A stretch of 64,000 bases of DNA from PALSA-1296 sp037143335 (GCA_037143335.1 JBAWZA010000004.1:62001-126000); one strand, 5' to 3'. Counted from the first letter of the stretch, positions 35,423 to 45,092 are shown. The notes: generated from the letters alone by a model not told the origin. Made by a program: numbers and translations.

Positions 35423-37156
35423 TTATTTATCTAACCAGACCCACTTCAAATCAATTCGGTTCATGGGATCAAGCGTATTATCGCGCACCCAATTTTGCAG
35501 TAGCCGATAGTGCTCTTCATAGAAAAGTGGTATGACGGGAGATTCAAACGCCATGATGTTCTCGGCTTGTGCGTAGAGCTTGTCGCGTGCGGCTTCGTCG
35601 GTAGTTGCAAGCGCTTGTTCGAAATAAGCATTGAATTTATCGTTATTCCAACGCGTGCTATTCGGGTAGCTTTTCATGCTCAAGCTCGGCGGAATTAATT
35701 TGCCGTATTGCAGATTCAAGAAATTTTCGACCTCTGGATAATCAGCGTACCATCTGGTAACCCAAATATCAAGCTTGCCGTCTTCGGATTCATCAATCAA
35801 TTGGGACGCTTGCATTACATGCAATTCAACTTTTGCATCAAGTGTGGATTGCCACATGTGCTGAACAGCATTTGCGATTTGTAAGGGGCGTGGTTCGTTA
35901 TAAACGGAGAGTGTAATCTTGAGTTCTTTGCCACCTGCTCCGTAGCCTGATTTCTTCAGCCACTCCCGCGCACTATCGGCGTTAAATGCGATCCCATGCA
36001 CGTCTTCGATAGGATAGTTCTTGAATCCCGGTGGCACGATGCCATGCTCGGCTGGTCCGTGCGGCGCATTCTTTAAAATATATTTCACAATCTGCCCGCG
36101 ATCAATCGCAAAGCTCAGAGCACGACGCAGTGCCATGTTCGAGTATTGTGGACCTGTGCAAAGTATATCAATGAAGTAACTATTCATAGCAGTCACATGC
36201 TGAAGTTGATATTTTTTTTCATACTCAGGGGTGAGTTTTTTATCAGCTGTCACAATGTTCGGAAAGAATTCGGTTGGTATGGTGAAGTTCTCATCATGGA
36301 CTCCTCGTTCGAAATTTGCAAAGAGAGATTTATCCTCTTTGATGAATGTAAATTTAATTTCATCGAGCAGAGGCAATTTATTCCCGACGTTATCACTCTG
36401 CCAATACTTCGGATTTCGCGTGAGTATGATGTCTTCATCTTGTTTCCAGGATGTGAATTTGAATGCACCAGTGCCAACAGGATGACGGAAAAAATCTTTT
36501 CCGTATTTTTCTACTGCTTCGCGCGGAACGATATATCCGAAACTCGTTGCCAAATGTTGTGAGAAAGGTGCGAATGGCTTGATGAGTTTGATAACGAAGG
36601 TTGAGTCGTTTGGTGCTTGGAAGCCACTAACTTCCTTAATATCTTTTCCCGTTTTTGCAAGCGAGTCGCGAATGAAGTAATCATCCGCGCCTTCGACTAT
36701 TCCCTGATATACCCAAAAACCAATCGTAAGAGTCTTCGGATCGCAGACTCTTTCGAACGAGTATTTGGCATCGGATGCAATAAATTTTCTTCCTTTACTA
36801 CTCGGAAAGCACTCGTCGTCTTGGAAGAATGCATCAGTTCTTAAATGGAACGTGTATGTTTTGCCATCGGGCGAGATTTCCCACGCCTTTGCAAGTTCGG
36901 GAATAAGATCGAGTTTAGCGTCATTATCAACGAGTCTATCAAATATATTTTGTGCGATATCATCCTCAACCTTACTATTCATCCTCACTGGATCAAGGCT
37001 CGAAGGATTTCCGCGAATCTCGTTGATCGTATATCTACCGCCATATTTTTTGCCACCATTCGCTGAGTGCATCGAAGCACCCTGCTCTTTGCGACAACCT
37101 GTGCTCAGTAAGAACATGCCGATCAATGCAGCAATAAAGAGTTTGTAAGTATTCAT
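35423..37156 (-). CDS. Peptide ABC transporter substrate-binding lipoprotein (OppA/DppA family)
   Basis: 577 residues. Signal sequence with lipobox 'STGC' at about 18-21, then the SBP family 5 pattern: 'NPSSLDPVRMNSKVEDDIAQNIFDRLVD', 'AWEISPDGKTYTFHLR', 'KYGKDFFRHPVGTGAFKF', and 'NMALRRALSFAIDR'. It captures oligopeptides in the periplasm for a Dpp/Opp permease. The only permeases in this window are the pair at 18847-21060; whether they are its partners is inference. ATG start at 37156. The tRNA-Phe gene lies 70 bp upstream on the same strand. Confidence 0.93.
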   Translation of the reverse strand: MNTYKLFIAALIGMFLLSTGCRKEQGASMHSANGGKKYGGRYTINEIRGNPSSLDPVRMNSKVEDDIAQNIFDRLVDNDAKLDLIPELAKAWEISPDGKTYTFHLRTDAFFQDDECFPSSKGRKFIASDAKYSFERVCDPKTLTIGFWVYQGIVEGADDYFIRDSLAKTGKDIKEVSGFQAPNDSTFVIKLIKPFAPFSQHLATSFGYIVPREAVEKYGKDFFRHPVGTGAFKFTSWKQDEDIILTRNPKYWQSDNVGNKLPLLDEIKFTFIKEDKSLFANFERGVHDENFTIPTEFFPNIVTADKKLTPEYEKKYQLQHVTAMNSYFIDILCTGPQYSNMALRRALSFAIDRGQIVKYILKNAPHGPAEHGIVPPGFKNYPIEDVHGIAFNADSAREWLKKSGYGAGGKELKITLSVYNEPRPLQIANAVQHMWQSTLDAKVELHVMQASQLIDESEDGKLDIWVTRWYADYPEVENFLNLQYGKLIPPSLSMKSYPNSTRWNNDKFNAYFEQALATTDEAARDKLYAQAENIMAFESPVIPLFYEEHYRLLQNWVRDNTLDPMNRIDLKWVWLDK

Positions 37157-37226
37157 GGGTTTACTAACGCGATGATGACGTAAATATCTCCCTCGGATGG
37201 GGGTTGATCAAGGAGAAAATGAGAAG

Positions 37227-37299
37227 TGGTCAGAGAGGGAATTGAACCCCCGACACAAGGATTTTCAGTCCTTTGCTCTACCAACTGAGCTATCTGACC
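37227..37299 (-). tRNA. tRNA-Phe (GAA)
   Basis: Minus strand, 73 nt without an encoded CCA. Acceptor GGTCAGA pairs perfectly with TCTGACC, discriminator A. The D-arm GCTC...GAGC, anticodon stem-loop with CTGAAAAT (anticodon GAA), and T-loop GGTTCAATTCC are all clear. It stands alone, without other tRNAs. Confidence 0.96.
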
Positions 37300-37430
37300 C
37301 GATTAGGAAGTCCGTTAACACGAAATGGTAAGTGGGTAGTTTCCGTTAAAGAGAATAGTTTAGCTTGAAGTTTTCTTCGAGACGGGAGTGTTCTATCCCG
37401 ACTATTTATTATTTTAAGCAATACTGTCGC

Positions 37431-40358
37431 GTGAAGTCTCATTATTCCACCTTTCTCTCACTCATTTTTTTCTTTGCTATTGCAGTTTCTTCCGATCGTT
37501 GTTTTTCCCAAACGCATCCGAAAAAACCCGCAACGTCGGTCAATGACTCAATGCTCCGAGGTCCAGTCGCTACCCCAACTCAGGCAAAGAATGAATCGAA
37601 CTGGAGTTTTCTTTCACTCGGTACATGCGGAATTGATGAGTATCTAAAAGCTCATCCATCGTATGACGGACGCGGCACAATCATAGCGATCTTGGATGAT
37701 GGTGTAGATCCGGGTATCGCTGGCTTACTCGAAACATCGGAAGGCAAACGCAAATTTATTGATGTCCAAGATTTTGCTGGCTCCGGCGATCTCTTTTGGC
37801 AATCAGCTCAGAGGCAAGGTGATAACCTGCTATTTGGAGGAAAACAAGTGCTCGGTGGATTGGATAAACTTGCATTGCATCCAGTTGACGATAAATATTT
37901 CTATGCAGTTCTCTCAGAGAAGAAATATCAAAACGGGTTAGGCGATCTAAACTTTAATGGTCGGCGGGATGATAACTTCGGAGTTGTCATTTTTCAAGAT
38001 GCGAAAGATCATTGGTCTGCGGTGGTAGATGGTAACGGAGATAGCTCTCTTGTTGGTGAAGAAATTCTTAGCACGTACAAAGAACATCTGAACGTCTATC
38101 ATCTCCGCGCCGCCGATGGTGACAGCATACATGACGGACGGTACTTAACAGGGGCAGTAAATATCTTCCCGAATGAAAAAAGAATTAATCTCTACTTCGC
38201 GGACGGGGGGCACGGCACTCACGTTGCAGGAATTGCAGGAGGTCATCGCATTGATGGTCAAACAGGATTTAATGGAGTTGCGCCCGGTGCGGAAATGATT
38301 GCGCTCAAATTCGCCGACAATACTCGAGACGGCGTGACGGTCTCGGGTTCAATGAAACGTGCGTATGAATATGTGATTAAGGTTGCGCAAGAAAGAGGCA
38401 AGCCTGTGATTGCGAATATGAGTTTCGGCATAGGCTCCGAACTCGAAGGCAGAAGTGTGATGGATATGTGGCTCGATTCACTACTCGATGCTCACCCCGA
38501 AGTAACTGTTTGCATTTCCGCTGGTAACGATGGTCCTGGATTATCGAATATCGGATTGCCAGGTTCCGCGCGGACAGTTATCACGAGCGGTGCCGCACTT
38601 CCTGCTGAAACAGGTAGGGATCTTTATGGAGTAAAAATGGCAGAGGCGCACATCTGGGATTTTTCTTCACGTGGAGCAGAACTTGCCAAGCCTGATATTG
38701 TCAGCCCAGGCACAGCAATTAGCACCGTCCCCGATTATGTTCTTGGTGATCGGTATAATGGCACTTCAATGTCGTCACCATACACAACGGGTTGCTGTGC
38801 AATACTTCTATCGGGTATGCTTCAACAATTCAGTAGCTACCAGCCAATTGCCTATGATGTGAAACGCGCGTTGCAGTTGAGTGCCAGACACATCAGCGGT
38901 GCATCAATTATCGATGAAGGTGGTGGGATGATTAATGTTGTGAAGGCATTCGAGTATTTATCAGATTGGCAAAAAAAGAATACTCATCCGCATGAGTATA
39001 AAATATCTGTCTCGGTTCCTAATAGTATAGGAAAAGGAACAGCCGCTTTTTACCGAAACGGGATATTCCCAAAAAATAGTGAGCGTACGGTATTCACCGT
39101 AACTCCAGTAGAACATTTAGGTGGCAAGGTGCGCGAAAAGATATTGAGTTTTAATGCGTACGATCTGAAATCATCTGCATCGTGGCTTGAGCCTGTGCAA
39201 TCAACAATCTATCACCGCGGTGAGGGCGGTTTGCAAGTGAATGTAAACTACGATCCAAAGCAACTACAAAAACCTGGTGTCTATTGTGGGAAGATACTCG
39301 GCTATCCGAAAGGCATGGCGAATTCCGCAATTCCAGAATTTGAGTTATGGAATACAGTGGTTATTCCTCACTACCTTTCGCCTGAAAATTCATACACCTC
39401 CGAAATCCACGACATCAAAGTAAAGTCAGGTACGTTGCAACGAGAGTTTTTTATGATACCTGCAGGCGCAAAAGGAGTGAAGGTATCACTTAATTCTCGT
39501 GATTTAAATTCCAATGCCGATGCAGTTATCATTAATAATGACGGCAGAACATTTTCTTCACTTCGCATCAAGCCGACTGATGATGACGAACCTGCTTCGC
39601 GAGTTATTTCTGGCGAAGAACTCGTGGCTGGTGTTTGGGAAATTGTCATCAAACGAGGACTCGGCTCGGATGATGAAAAAGAATCAGTCGTGGACTTGAA
39701 GGTCGAAGCCTTTCCTCTTGAAGTTCGTCAGCAGATCATTCCCAGTAAAATGAATGGCATCTCCGCTGCACGAGTCGAGATCACGAACACAAGTGTTGCC
39801 AATCTTCAAGTTGATCGTATCGTTTCAGAAATACGTGGCTATGAATGCATTCTCGATACGGTAATAACAAATTCGGATGTATTTGAGTATCACTTCAAGG
39901 CAAATCCTGGCGATGCTTCGGCAAGCTTCGATGTAAACTTGGAGCGGGATGACTACAATCTCTTCACCGATATTTCACTTCAGATACTCAAACCTGACGG
40001 AACAGCAGTGTTTAACGGAGGATTTGATTTGCGTGATTCACGCGCACGGGTAACGTTTGAGAAAGATGACAACACCGATTACATGCTCAAATTCAGCGGC
40101 GGACTTGCAAACCCAAATCATAATCATGATTTCCGTTTAATAATTCGTGAAAGGAGAAGTTATGATCGGACAAAAACAAACGAGAATTACGATTGTAAAT
40201 CATCTCCGACCGAGTTGCTACTTTATCCCGCGCAGACAGAGTACGTTGATCTCTTGCCACATGGCAAGCTACCAGAACTCTCCAGAGGTTTTTCGTACTA
40301 TGGTGACTGTAGCCTTCACACCACCTCTGGTGTGATTCATCTTCCAATGAAATTTTAG
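37431..40358 (+). CDS. Tripeptidyl-peptidase-II-like subtilase (S8), exported
   Basis: 975 residues from the GTG at 37431, which begins a signal peptide (MKSHYSTFLSLIFFFAIAVS, cleavage near FSQ); the open frame extends to a TTG at 37365. Catalytic triad seen as D89 ('AILDDGVDPG'), H261 ('GGHGTHVAG') and S446 ('GTSMSSP'), with oxyanion N366 ('SAGNDGPG'). The roughly 170-residue insert between D and H, and the TPP2-like C-terminal beta-rich region, identify the TPP-II branch of S8 rather than ordinary subtilisins. Eukaryotic TPP-II releases tripeptides from peptides in the cytosol; this one carries an export signal. It lies divergent from tRNA-Phe and 2 bp before the Nramp-like gene. Confidence 0.85.
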   Translation: MKSHYSTFLSLIFFFAIAVSSDRCFSQTHPKKPATSVNDSMLRGPVATPTQAKNESNWSFLSLGTCGIDEYLKAHPSYDGRGTIIAILDDGVDPGIAGLLETSEGKRKFIDVQDFAGSGDLFWQSAQRQGDNLLFGGKQVLGGLDKLALHPVDDKYFYAVLSEKKYQNGLGDLNFNGRRDDNFGVVIFQDAKDHWSAVVDGNGDSSLVGEEILSTYKEHLNVYHLRAADGDSIHDGRYLTGAVNIFPNEKRINLYFADGGHGTHVAGIAGGHRIDGQTGFNGVAPGAEMIALKFADNTRDGVTVSGSMKRAYEYVIKVAQERGKPVIANMSFGIGSELEGRSVMDMWLDSLLDAHPEVTVCISAGNDGPGLSNIGLPGSARTVITSGAALPAETGRDLYGVKMAEAHIWDFSSRGAELAKPDIVSPGTAISTVPDYVLGDRYNGTSMSSPYTTGCCAILLSGMLQQFSSYQPIAYDVKRALQLSARHISGASIIDEGGGMINVVKAFEYLSDWQKKNTHPHEYKISVSVPNSIGKGTAAFYRNGIFPKNSERTVFTVTPVEHLGGKVREKILSFNAYDLKSSASWLEPVQSTIYHRGEGGLQVNVNYDPKQLQKPGVYCGKILGYPKGMANSAIPEFELWNTVVIPHYLSPENSYTSEIHDIKVKSGTLQREFFMIPAGAKGVKVSLNSRDLNSNADAVIINNDGRTFSSLRIKPTDDDEPASRVISGEELVAGVWEIVIKRGLGSDDEKESVVDLKVEAFPLEVRQQIIPSKMNGISAARVEITNTSVANLQVDRIVSEIRGYECILDTVITNSDVFEYHFKANPGDASASFDVNLERDDYNLFTDISLQILKPDGTAVFNGGFDLRDSRARVTFEKDDNTDYMLKFSGGLANPNHNHDFRLIIRERRSYDRTKTNENYDCKSSPTELLLYPAQTEYVDLLPHGKLPELSRGFSYYGDCSLHTTSGVIHLPMKF

Positions 40359-40360
40359 AT

Positions 40361-41623
40361 ATGAACGTTACCGGTAAAATTAAATCTTGGTTTGCATTTT
40401 TGGGACCCGGATTAATTACCGGTGCTTCAGATGATGACCCAAGTGGAATTGCCACATACTCTCAAGCAGGCGCACGCGTCGGCTTCGGTCTTTTATGGGT
40501 AATGATCTTTAGCTTTCCCATGCTCGTCGCGATTCAATTGGTGAGCGCTCAAATTGGCCGTGTGACAGGGGCAGGCATTGCGGGAAATCTGAAAAAATAT
40601 TATCCGAAATGGATCATGTTTGCACTCATTTTCTTAATGATTTGTGCGAATGTGATTAATATCGGAGCAGACATTTCTGCAATGGGCGAAGCCGCCAATT
40701 TGGTCACCGGTATTAATCCACTCCTGTGTGCGATGATTTTTACATTCGGGGGATTACTTCTCCAAGTCTTTATTCCATATTCTCGGTATGTTTTTATCTT
40801 GAAGTGGTTGACCGTTGCACTCTTTGCCTACGTTGCAGTCGTTTTTTCGGTGAATGTTCCATGGATGGAGGCACTTCACCACGCACTTCTACCACATATT
40901 TCTTTTGATTCGGGTTACCTCACACTGGTAATTGCTCTTTTAGGTACAACGATCAGTCCGTATCTTTTCTTCTGGCAGGCATCGGCTGAAGTAGAAGGGG
41001 AAGAAGATAATCCGAACGAACATCCGCTACTGCAATCTCCTGAGGAAGCGCCGTCTGCAATTTCTCGCATCCGAAAAGATACACTTTCGGGGATGGGATT
41101 CTCGCAGTTGGTAGCGTTATTTATTATGCTCTCTACTGCTGTGACACTGCACCTACATGGAAAGACAAATATAGAAACCGCAGCTCAAGCGGCGGAGGCT
41201 CTGAGACCAATCGCAGGAGAACTCACCTTCGCGCTTTTTGCATTAGGAATTATTGGAACGGGATTACTCGCCTTACCAGTACTTGCAGGATCTGCGGCAT
41301 TTGCAATCAGCGAAATGTTTGGTTTTACAATGGGTTTAGAAAAACGACCAGCGGAAGCGAAGAAATTTTATTCTCTCATTGCGGGTATAACACTTGCTGG
41401 GATGCTTCTTATTTTTGTTGGAATCAATCCAATATCCGCGCTTTTTTGGTCAGCGGTGATTAACGGTGTAGTTGCAGTGCCGATAATGGTTCTGATGATG
41501 TTTATGGCAACGAATAAGAAAGTGATGTCCAATTTTACCTTAGCGCCAAGCCTCAAAATATTGGGCTGGCTTTCGACAGCAGTGATGCTTGCCGCGGCAA
41601 CTGGGATGTTTCTTTCTTTGTGA
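40361..41623 (+). CDS. Nramp-related divalent-metal transporter
   Basis: 420 residues, about 11 helices. The start 'LGPGLITGASDDDPSGIATYSQAGA' corresponds to TM1, but the classical 'DPGN' reads 'DPSG' (D26-P27-S28-G29), so the conserved Asn is lost. In the TM6 region the Met-Pro-His of classical Nramps is not recognisable; the stretch reads 'SGMGFSQLVALFIMLS'. It therefore belongs to the Nramp-related branch with an altered metal site, for which transport of other divalent cations such as magnesium has been shown in some members. The substrate here is unknown. It begins 2 bp after the protease stop, so the two share an operon. Confidence 0.82.
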   Translation: MNVTGKIKSWFAFLGPGLITGASDDDPSGIATYSQAGARVGFGLLWVMIFSFPMLVAIQLVSAQIGRVTGAGIAGNLKKYYPKWIMFALIFLMICANVINIGADISAMGEAANLVTGINPLLCAMIFTFGGLLLQVFIPYSRYVFILKWLTVALFAYVAVVFSVNVPWMEALHHALLPHISFDSGYLTLVIALLGTTISPYLFFWQASAEVEGEEDNPNEHPLLQSPEEAPSAISRIRKDTLSGMGFSQLVALFIMLSTAVTLHLHGKTNIETAAQAAEALRPIAGELTFALFALGIIGTGLLALPVLAGSAAFAISEMFGFTMGLEKRPAEAKKFYSLIAGITLAGMLLIFVGINPISALFWSAVINGVVAVPIMVLMMFMATNKKVMSNFTLAPSLKILGWLSTAVMLAAATGMFLSL

Positions 41624-41785
41624 TTTGCCCTTGTTTCCACAGATACTTCATCTATGAATAATTATTCAAAGATTGAAAACCTCTTTTCTGCTGAACTGTT
41701 GATAAGGCTCGGAACAATTATTTTGTCAGAGTTGTAGTTTCCTTAGCAGATACGGTTGTTTTCGAACAATCGTTAAGCAACCTTT

Positions 41786-41810
41786 AAGCCGCACCCACGG
41801 GAGCGGCTTT
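41786..41810 (+). terminator. Candidate terminator after the Nramp-related gene
   Basis: AAGCCGC-A-CCC-AC-GGG-A-GCGGCTT is a strong hairpin (7 bp plus 3 bp stem), followed by TTCGGGCTTT on the plus strand. The U-tract is interrupted, so efficiency is uncertain. It lies in the 225-bp gap between two converging genes. Confidence 0.5.
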
Positions 41811-41848
41811 CGGGCTTTAAAAACCAAATCTAGCACTTACTTATTCTG

Positions 41849-43510
41849 TCAGGACTCCTGCAAATACTTCCGCACAAACCTGATTGCGAGTGCGCCTTCG
41901 CCCACAGCCGACGAGATACCAGTTTGTGCACCTGAACGTACGTCTCCTGAAGCGAAAATCCCGGGGATGCTTGTCTCTGGTATAAATGGCTCACGTTCGA
42001 GTTTCCAAAATGTATTGTAGGATCGGAGCTTCTTGAGATCAGTACCCGAGAAGATAAATCCTTTCTCATCTTTGAGGATAAATTCCGGAATCCACTGTGT
42101 CCCTGGTTTTGCGCCAATATAAACGAAGAGTGCTTTTGTTTCGAGAGTTGTCTCTTCTTTGGTAACTGTGTTGACGACAGAAATGTGTTCGAGTACTTTA
42201 TCTCCGGCAACGGATACAACTTCCGTATTCGGCATTACTTTTATGTTCGGAGTATTCGCAATATTTTCAACTAAATAATTCGCAGCGGCTTTGCTGAGTG
42301 CTTCTTGCCGGATAAGAATATTTACTTCGCTTGCAAATTTAGACATGTAGAGAGCCGCTTGGCATGCTGAGTTGCCACCGCCAACGATATAGATTGGTTC
42401 GTTCTTACACGCATGTGCCTCTACTGATGCCGCACCATAATATACACCCGCACCCGTAAAATTTTCTATGCCCGGTAGATCCAGTTTTGTGTATGATACT
42501 CCCGTTGAAATAATAATGGTCTTACTATGCACTAATGATCCGTCACCAAGTTCAATAATTTTATATCCATCCCTCACCGAGATATTTTTTACATCTTGCG
42601 GGGTAAGAATTTCCGTACCAAAGCGGAGAGTTTGCGTAATTGCTCTTCTGCTGAGTTCTGCGCCTGATAATCCTGTAGGGAATCCGAGATAATTTTCGAT
42701 ACGAGCACTGCTTGACGCTTGTCCGCCAGGATTGCTACGTTCGATGAGAAGAGTTTTCAATCCTTCGCACGAACCGTACACCGAAGCCGCAAGTCCGGCA
42801 GGACCTGCGCCTATTATAACTACATCGTACATCGTAGCGGACGCTTGTTGCCTCAAGCCGACTTTCGAGCCGAGATCAGTTAAACTTGGGTCGGTTAAAT
42901 ATGATCCATCAGGTAGGACGACAAGTGGTAATGATGATTTCGAGATTTCTGCACTTGCGAGATACTGTTCGGTATTTGCGTTCTCCTCGACATCCATCCA
43001 CATGAATGGTACAAGATTTCCGGACAAAAATTCTTTTAGCTTATGGGATTTCGGCGACCATTGAAATCCAATGATCCTGATTCCTTCGTGATCAGGTTTG
43101 TATTGTGCATGCCAATCATCCAAAAGATCATTGACTATCGGGTAGAGCTTTTCTTCAGGGGGATCCCAAGGTTTTAGTAAATAGTAATCAAGCTTCACCG
43201 TATTGATAGCTCTGATCGCAGCCTCTATATCCGAATATGCAGTGAGTAATACTTGTTTTGCCTCCGGAAAAAGAAGTCTTGCGCGTTCCAAGAAATCAAT
43301 GCCCTCCATCTCTGGCATTCGCTGATCCGAGATGAAGAGTGCAACTGTCTCATTCTTGAGTTTCAGTTCTTTGAGTAGCTCAAGTGCCTCAAGTGCAGAT
43401 TCTGTCGCCGCAACTCTATACTCCTCGCGATATTTATTTCGGATGTCTCGTTGAATCGCCCGAAGTACTTGGGGGTCATCATCAACGACAATTATGAATG
43501 GTAATTTCAT
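41849..43510 (-). CDS. Response regulator fused to a Grx-like domain and thioredoxin-reductase-like flavoprotein without CxxC
   Basis: 553 residues from the ATG at 43508-43510. Domains: receiver (1-130) with D10-D12, phosphoacceptor D62 ('ISDQRMP'), T90 and K113; a thioredoxin/glutaredoxin-like segment (about 140-225) in which the active-site position reads 'WSPKSHK', without cysteines; then a TrxR-type FAD/NAD(P)H module. That module has 'GAGPAGL' (234-240), 'GGGNSA' (377-382) and 'FASGDVR' (519-525). The NADPH domain position that carries CATC in thioredoxin reductase reads 'YYGAASVEAHAC', so there is no redox-active disulfide. It is thus a phospho-controlled flavin oxidoreductase or redox sensor, not a real TrxR. 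It starts 2 bp after the histidine kinase stop. Confidence 0.88.
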   Translation of the reverse strand: MKLPFIIVVDDDPQVLRAIQRDIRNKYREEYRVAATESALEALELLKELKLKNETVALFISDQRMPEMEGIDFLERARLLFPEAKQVLLTAYSDIEAAIRAINTVKLDYYLLKPWDPPEEKLYPIVNDLLDDWHAQYKPDHEGIRIIGFQWSPKSHKLKEFLSGNLVPFMWMDVEENANTEQYLASAEISKSSLPLVVLPDGSYLTDPSLTDLGSKVGLRQQASATMYDVVIIGAGPAGLAASVYGSCEGLKTLLIERSNPGGQASSSARIENYLGFPTGLSGAELSRRAITQTLRFGTEILTPQDVKNISVRDGYKIIELGDGSLVHSKTIIISTGVSYTKLDLPGIENFTGAGVYYGAASVEAHACKNEPIYIVGGGNSACQAALYMSKFASEVNILIRQEALSKAAANYLVENIANTPNIKVMPNTEVVSVAGDKVLEHISVVNTVTKEETTLETKALFVYIGAKPGTQWIPEFILKDEKGFIFSGTDLKKLRSYNTFWKLEREPFIPETSIPGIFASGDVRSGAQTGISSAVGEGALAIRFVRKYLQES

Positions 43511-43512
43511 CG

Positions 43513-44961
43513 TTATATCTTCTCTGGTGAATGCACAATGGGAATGCAAATATTGAACTCTGTTCTTCCCGGGACAGAGTCAACTTTTATCACACCATGA
43601 TGTCTGTCAATTATTCTCTTCACGACGTCCAACCCAATGCCTGTGCCTTGACCGACTTTTTTTGTCGTAAAGAATGGATCGAAAATTCTCGAAATGATAT
43701 CAGTTGGGATACCGCTACCATTATCCACTAACTTAATTGTAACATCTTTCCCATTTGAATGTGTGCTGACGGCTATAGTGCCGTTCCGCTCGACAGCGTC
43801 AATCGCATTATCAATGATATTCGTCCATACTTGATTCAACTCCCCGATGTAAGCATCAACTTCGGGAAGTTGCGGATCAAATTCTCTTATGACAGTTATA
43901 TTCTTATCCCGCAACTTATATCCGAGGAGCGTGAGAGTGTTATCAATATCGGTATGAATATTTGTTTTCTGCGCATCAGTCGTTCTATCCATGTGAACAT
44001 GGCTCTTGATGGCTCCAACAAGATGGGAGATTCTACTCGAGGCTTCTTCTAAATCTTTTATAAGGCGATTCGAACTTAAAAGGTTTTCGAGCCAACGTAA
44101 TGCACTGATAAATGATTGGGGAGCGATGGATTGGTTAATATTTGCTAAGTCCGCCTTTGTGTAGCCGTACTCCGCCAGTGACTCCGCAATTTCTCCGATG
44201 TTCGAGTAGCCGTTGTCGCTGAACCAATCCGAAATTTCGTCTTCGATATTCATCCGTTCAATTGCAGAGAGAGATTTTCCTGCTGCCTCTTCTCTTGAGT
44301 GAGCAAATGACTCGAGTTTTGCAATCACCTCAGGTTCGATCTTTGCACCAACAAGGAGGGAGGTGAGTTCGTAATTGAGTTGGAGTCTCCGTTTTAGCTC
44401 TGATGAAATCCTGTTGATCGCGGCGGCAGGATTGTTCATCTCATGCGCGATGCCAGCGGAAAGTTTTCCTAATGCACTCACTTTTTCACGTTGCAATTGA
44501 ATCGTGGCGAAGAGCCGTGCACGTTCTGTCATATATCCGATCAATCGTTGGATAAAATCGGGTGCTAGTTTTTCTAACTCCGCAAAATGCTCCCTATGCA
44601 ATCCATACACACGTGCAACCCCCACAGCGATCGACGTTCCACCATATACTTTCATTCGAGAGTGGGGAAGCAGACCTGTGATACCACCGTACATTCGGTC
44701 ATTTTCGAAACTTAGGTAATAGACCAACTGACCGTTTACATCACTGTAATAATCGACCTTACCTTCAGCTAACATCCACATAATTTCCGCACTTGCACCA
44801 GTCTTGACAAGGATGTCGCCATCCTGGTAAACATGGTATGTGGAGCGTTCAAAAATCCATTGCAAAACCTCATCGGACAGCTCAGATAATCCGATTACTT
44901 TTTTTAAATCATCTATCGAAGCCTCTGGCATAGTAATAATTCGTGTTTCGTCAATCGTCAT
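43513..44961 (-). CDS. Histidine kinase with N-terminal cyclic-nucleotide-binding-like domain
   Basis: 482 residues. A Crp/CAP-like cNMP-binding beta-roll (about 22-135; 'VYQDGDILVKTGASAEIMWMLAEG') precedes the DHp helix with phosphoacceptor H173 ('SAGIAHEMNNPAAAI'). A long helical insert (about 190-300) follows, then the HATPase domain with the N-box 'NQVWTNIIDNAIDAV', G1 'DNGSGIP' and G2 'GTGIGLDVV'. It has no transmembrane segment, so it is a cytosolic sensor. The adjacent gene supplies a receiver domain, 2 bp downstream, making a probable cognate pair. The ligand of the beta-roll is unknown. Confidence 0.88.
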   Translation of the reverse strand: MTIDETRIITMPEASIDDLKKVIGLSELSDEVLQWIFERSTYHVYQDGDILVKTGASAEIMWMLAEGKVDYYSDVNGQLVYYLSFENDRMYGGITGLLPHSRMKVYGGTSIAVGVARVYGLHREHFAELEKLAPDFIQRLIGYMTERARLFATIQLQREKVSALGKLSAGIAHEMNNPAAAINRISSELKRRLQLNYELTSLLVGAKIEPEVIAKLESFAHSREEAAGKSLSAIERMNIEDEISDWFSDNGYSNIGEIAESLAEYGYTKADLANINQSIAPQSFISALRWLENLLSSNRLIKDLEEASSRISHLVGAIKSHVHMDRTTDAQKTNIHTDIDNTLTLLGYKLRDKNITVIREFDPQLPEVDAYIGELNQVWTNIIDNAIDAVERNGTIAVSTHSNGKDVTIKLVDNGSGIPTDIISRIFDPFFTTKKVGQGTGIGLDVVKRIIDRHHGVIKVDSVPGRTEFNICIPIVHSPEKI

Positions 44962-44987
44962 ACGTGTATCATTTGTTCCAAATTTAT

Positions 44988-45012
44988 GTCATTCCGACTG
45001 AAGTGAGGAATT
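44988..45012. repeat. GTCATTCC...GGAAT palindromic intergenic motif
   Basis: The sequence GTCATTCCGACTGAAGTGAGGAATT has palindromic ATTCC/GGAAT ends around a GACTGAAGTGA core. It resembles short dispersed palindromes common between genes in Bacteroidota genomes. Only this single copy is seen in the window. Confidence 0.35.
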
Positions 45013-45092
45013 TTAAGCAGTGATCACCGACAACTCAATGATCCTTACCAATGAATCTGAACGGCAAGCAAAAACTTCATCTTCGCCAATGT

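Noticed and set aside
41654..41737. 27-codon open frame after the Nramp-related gene
   Set aside because: Too short, no Shine-Dalgarno, and likely just part of the terminator region.
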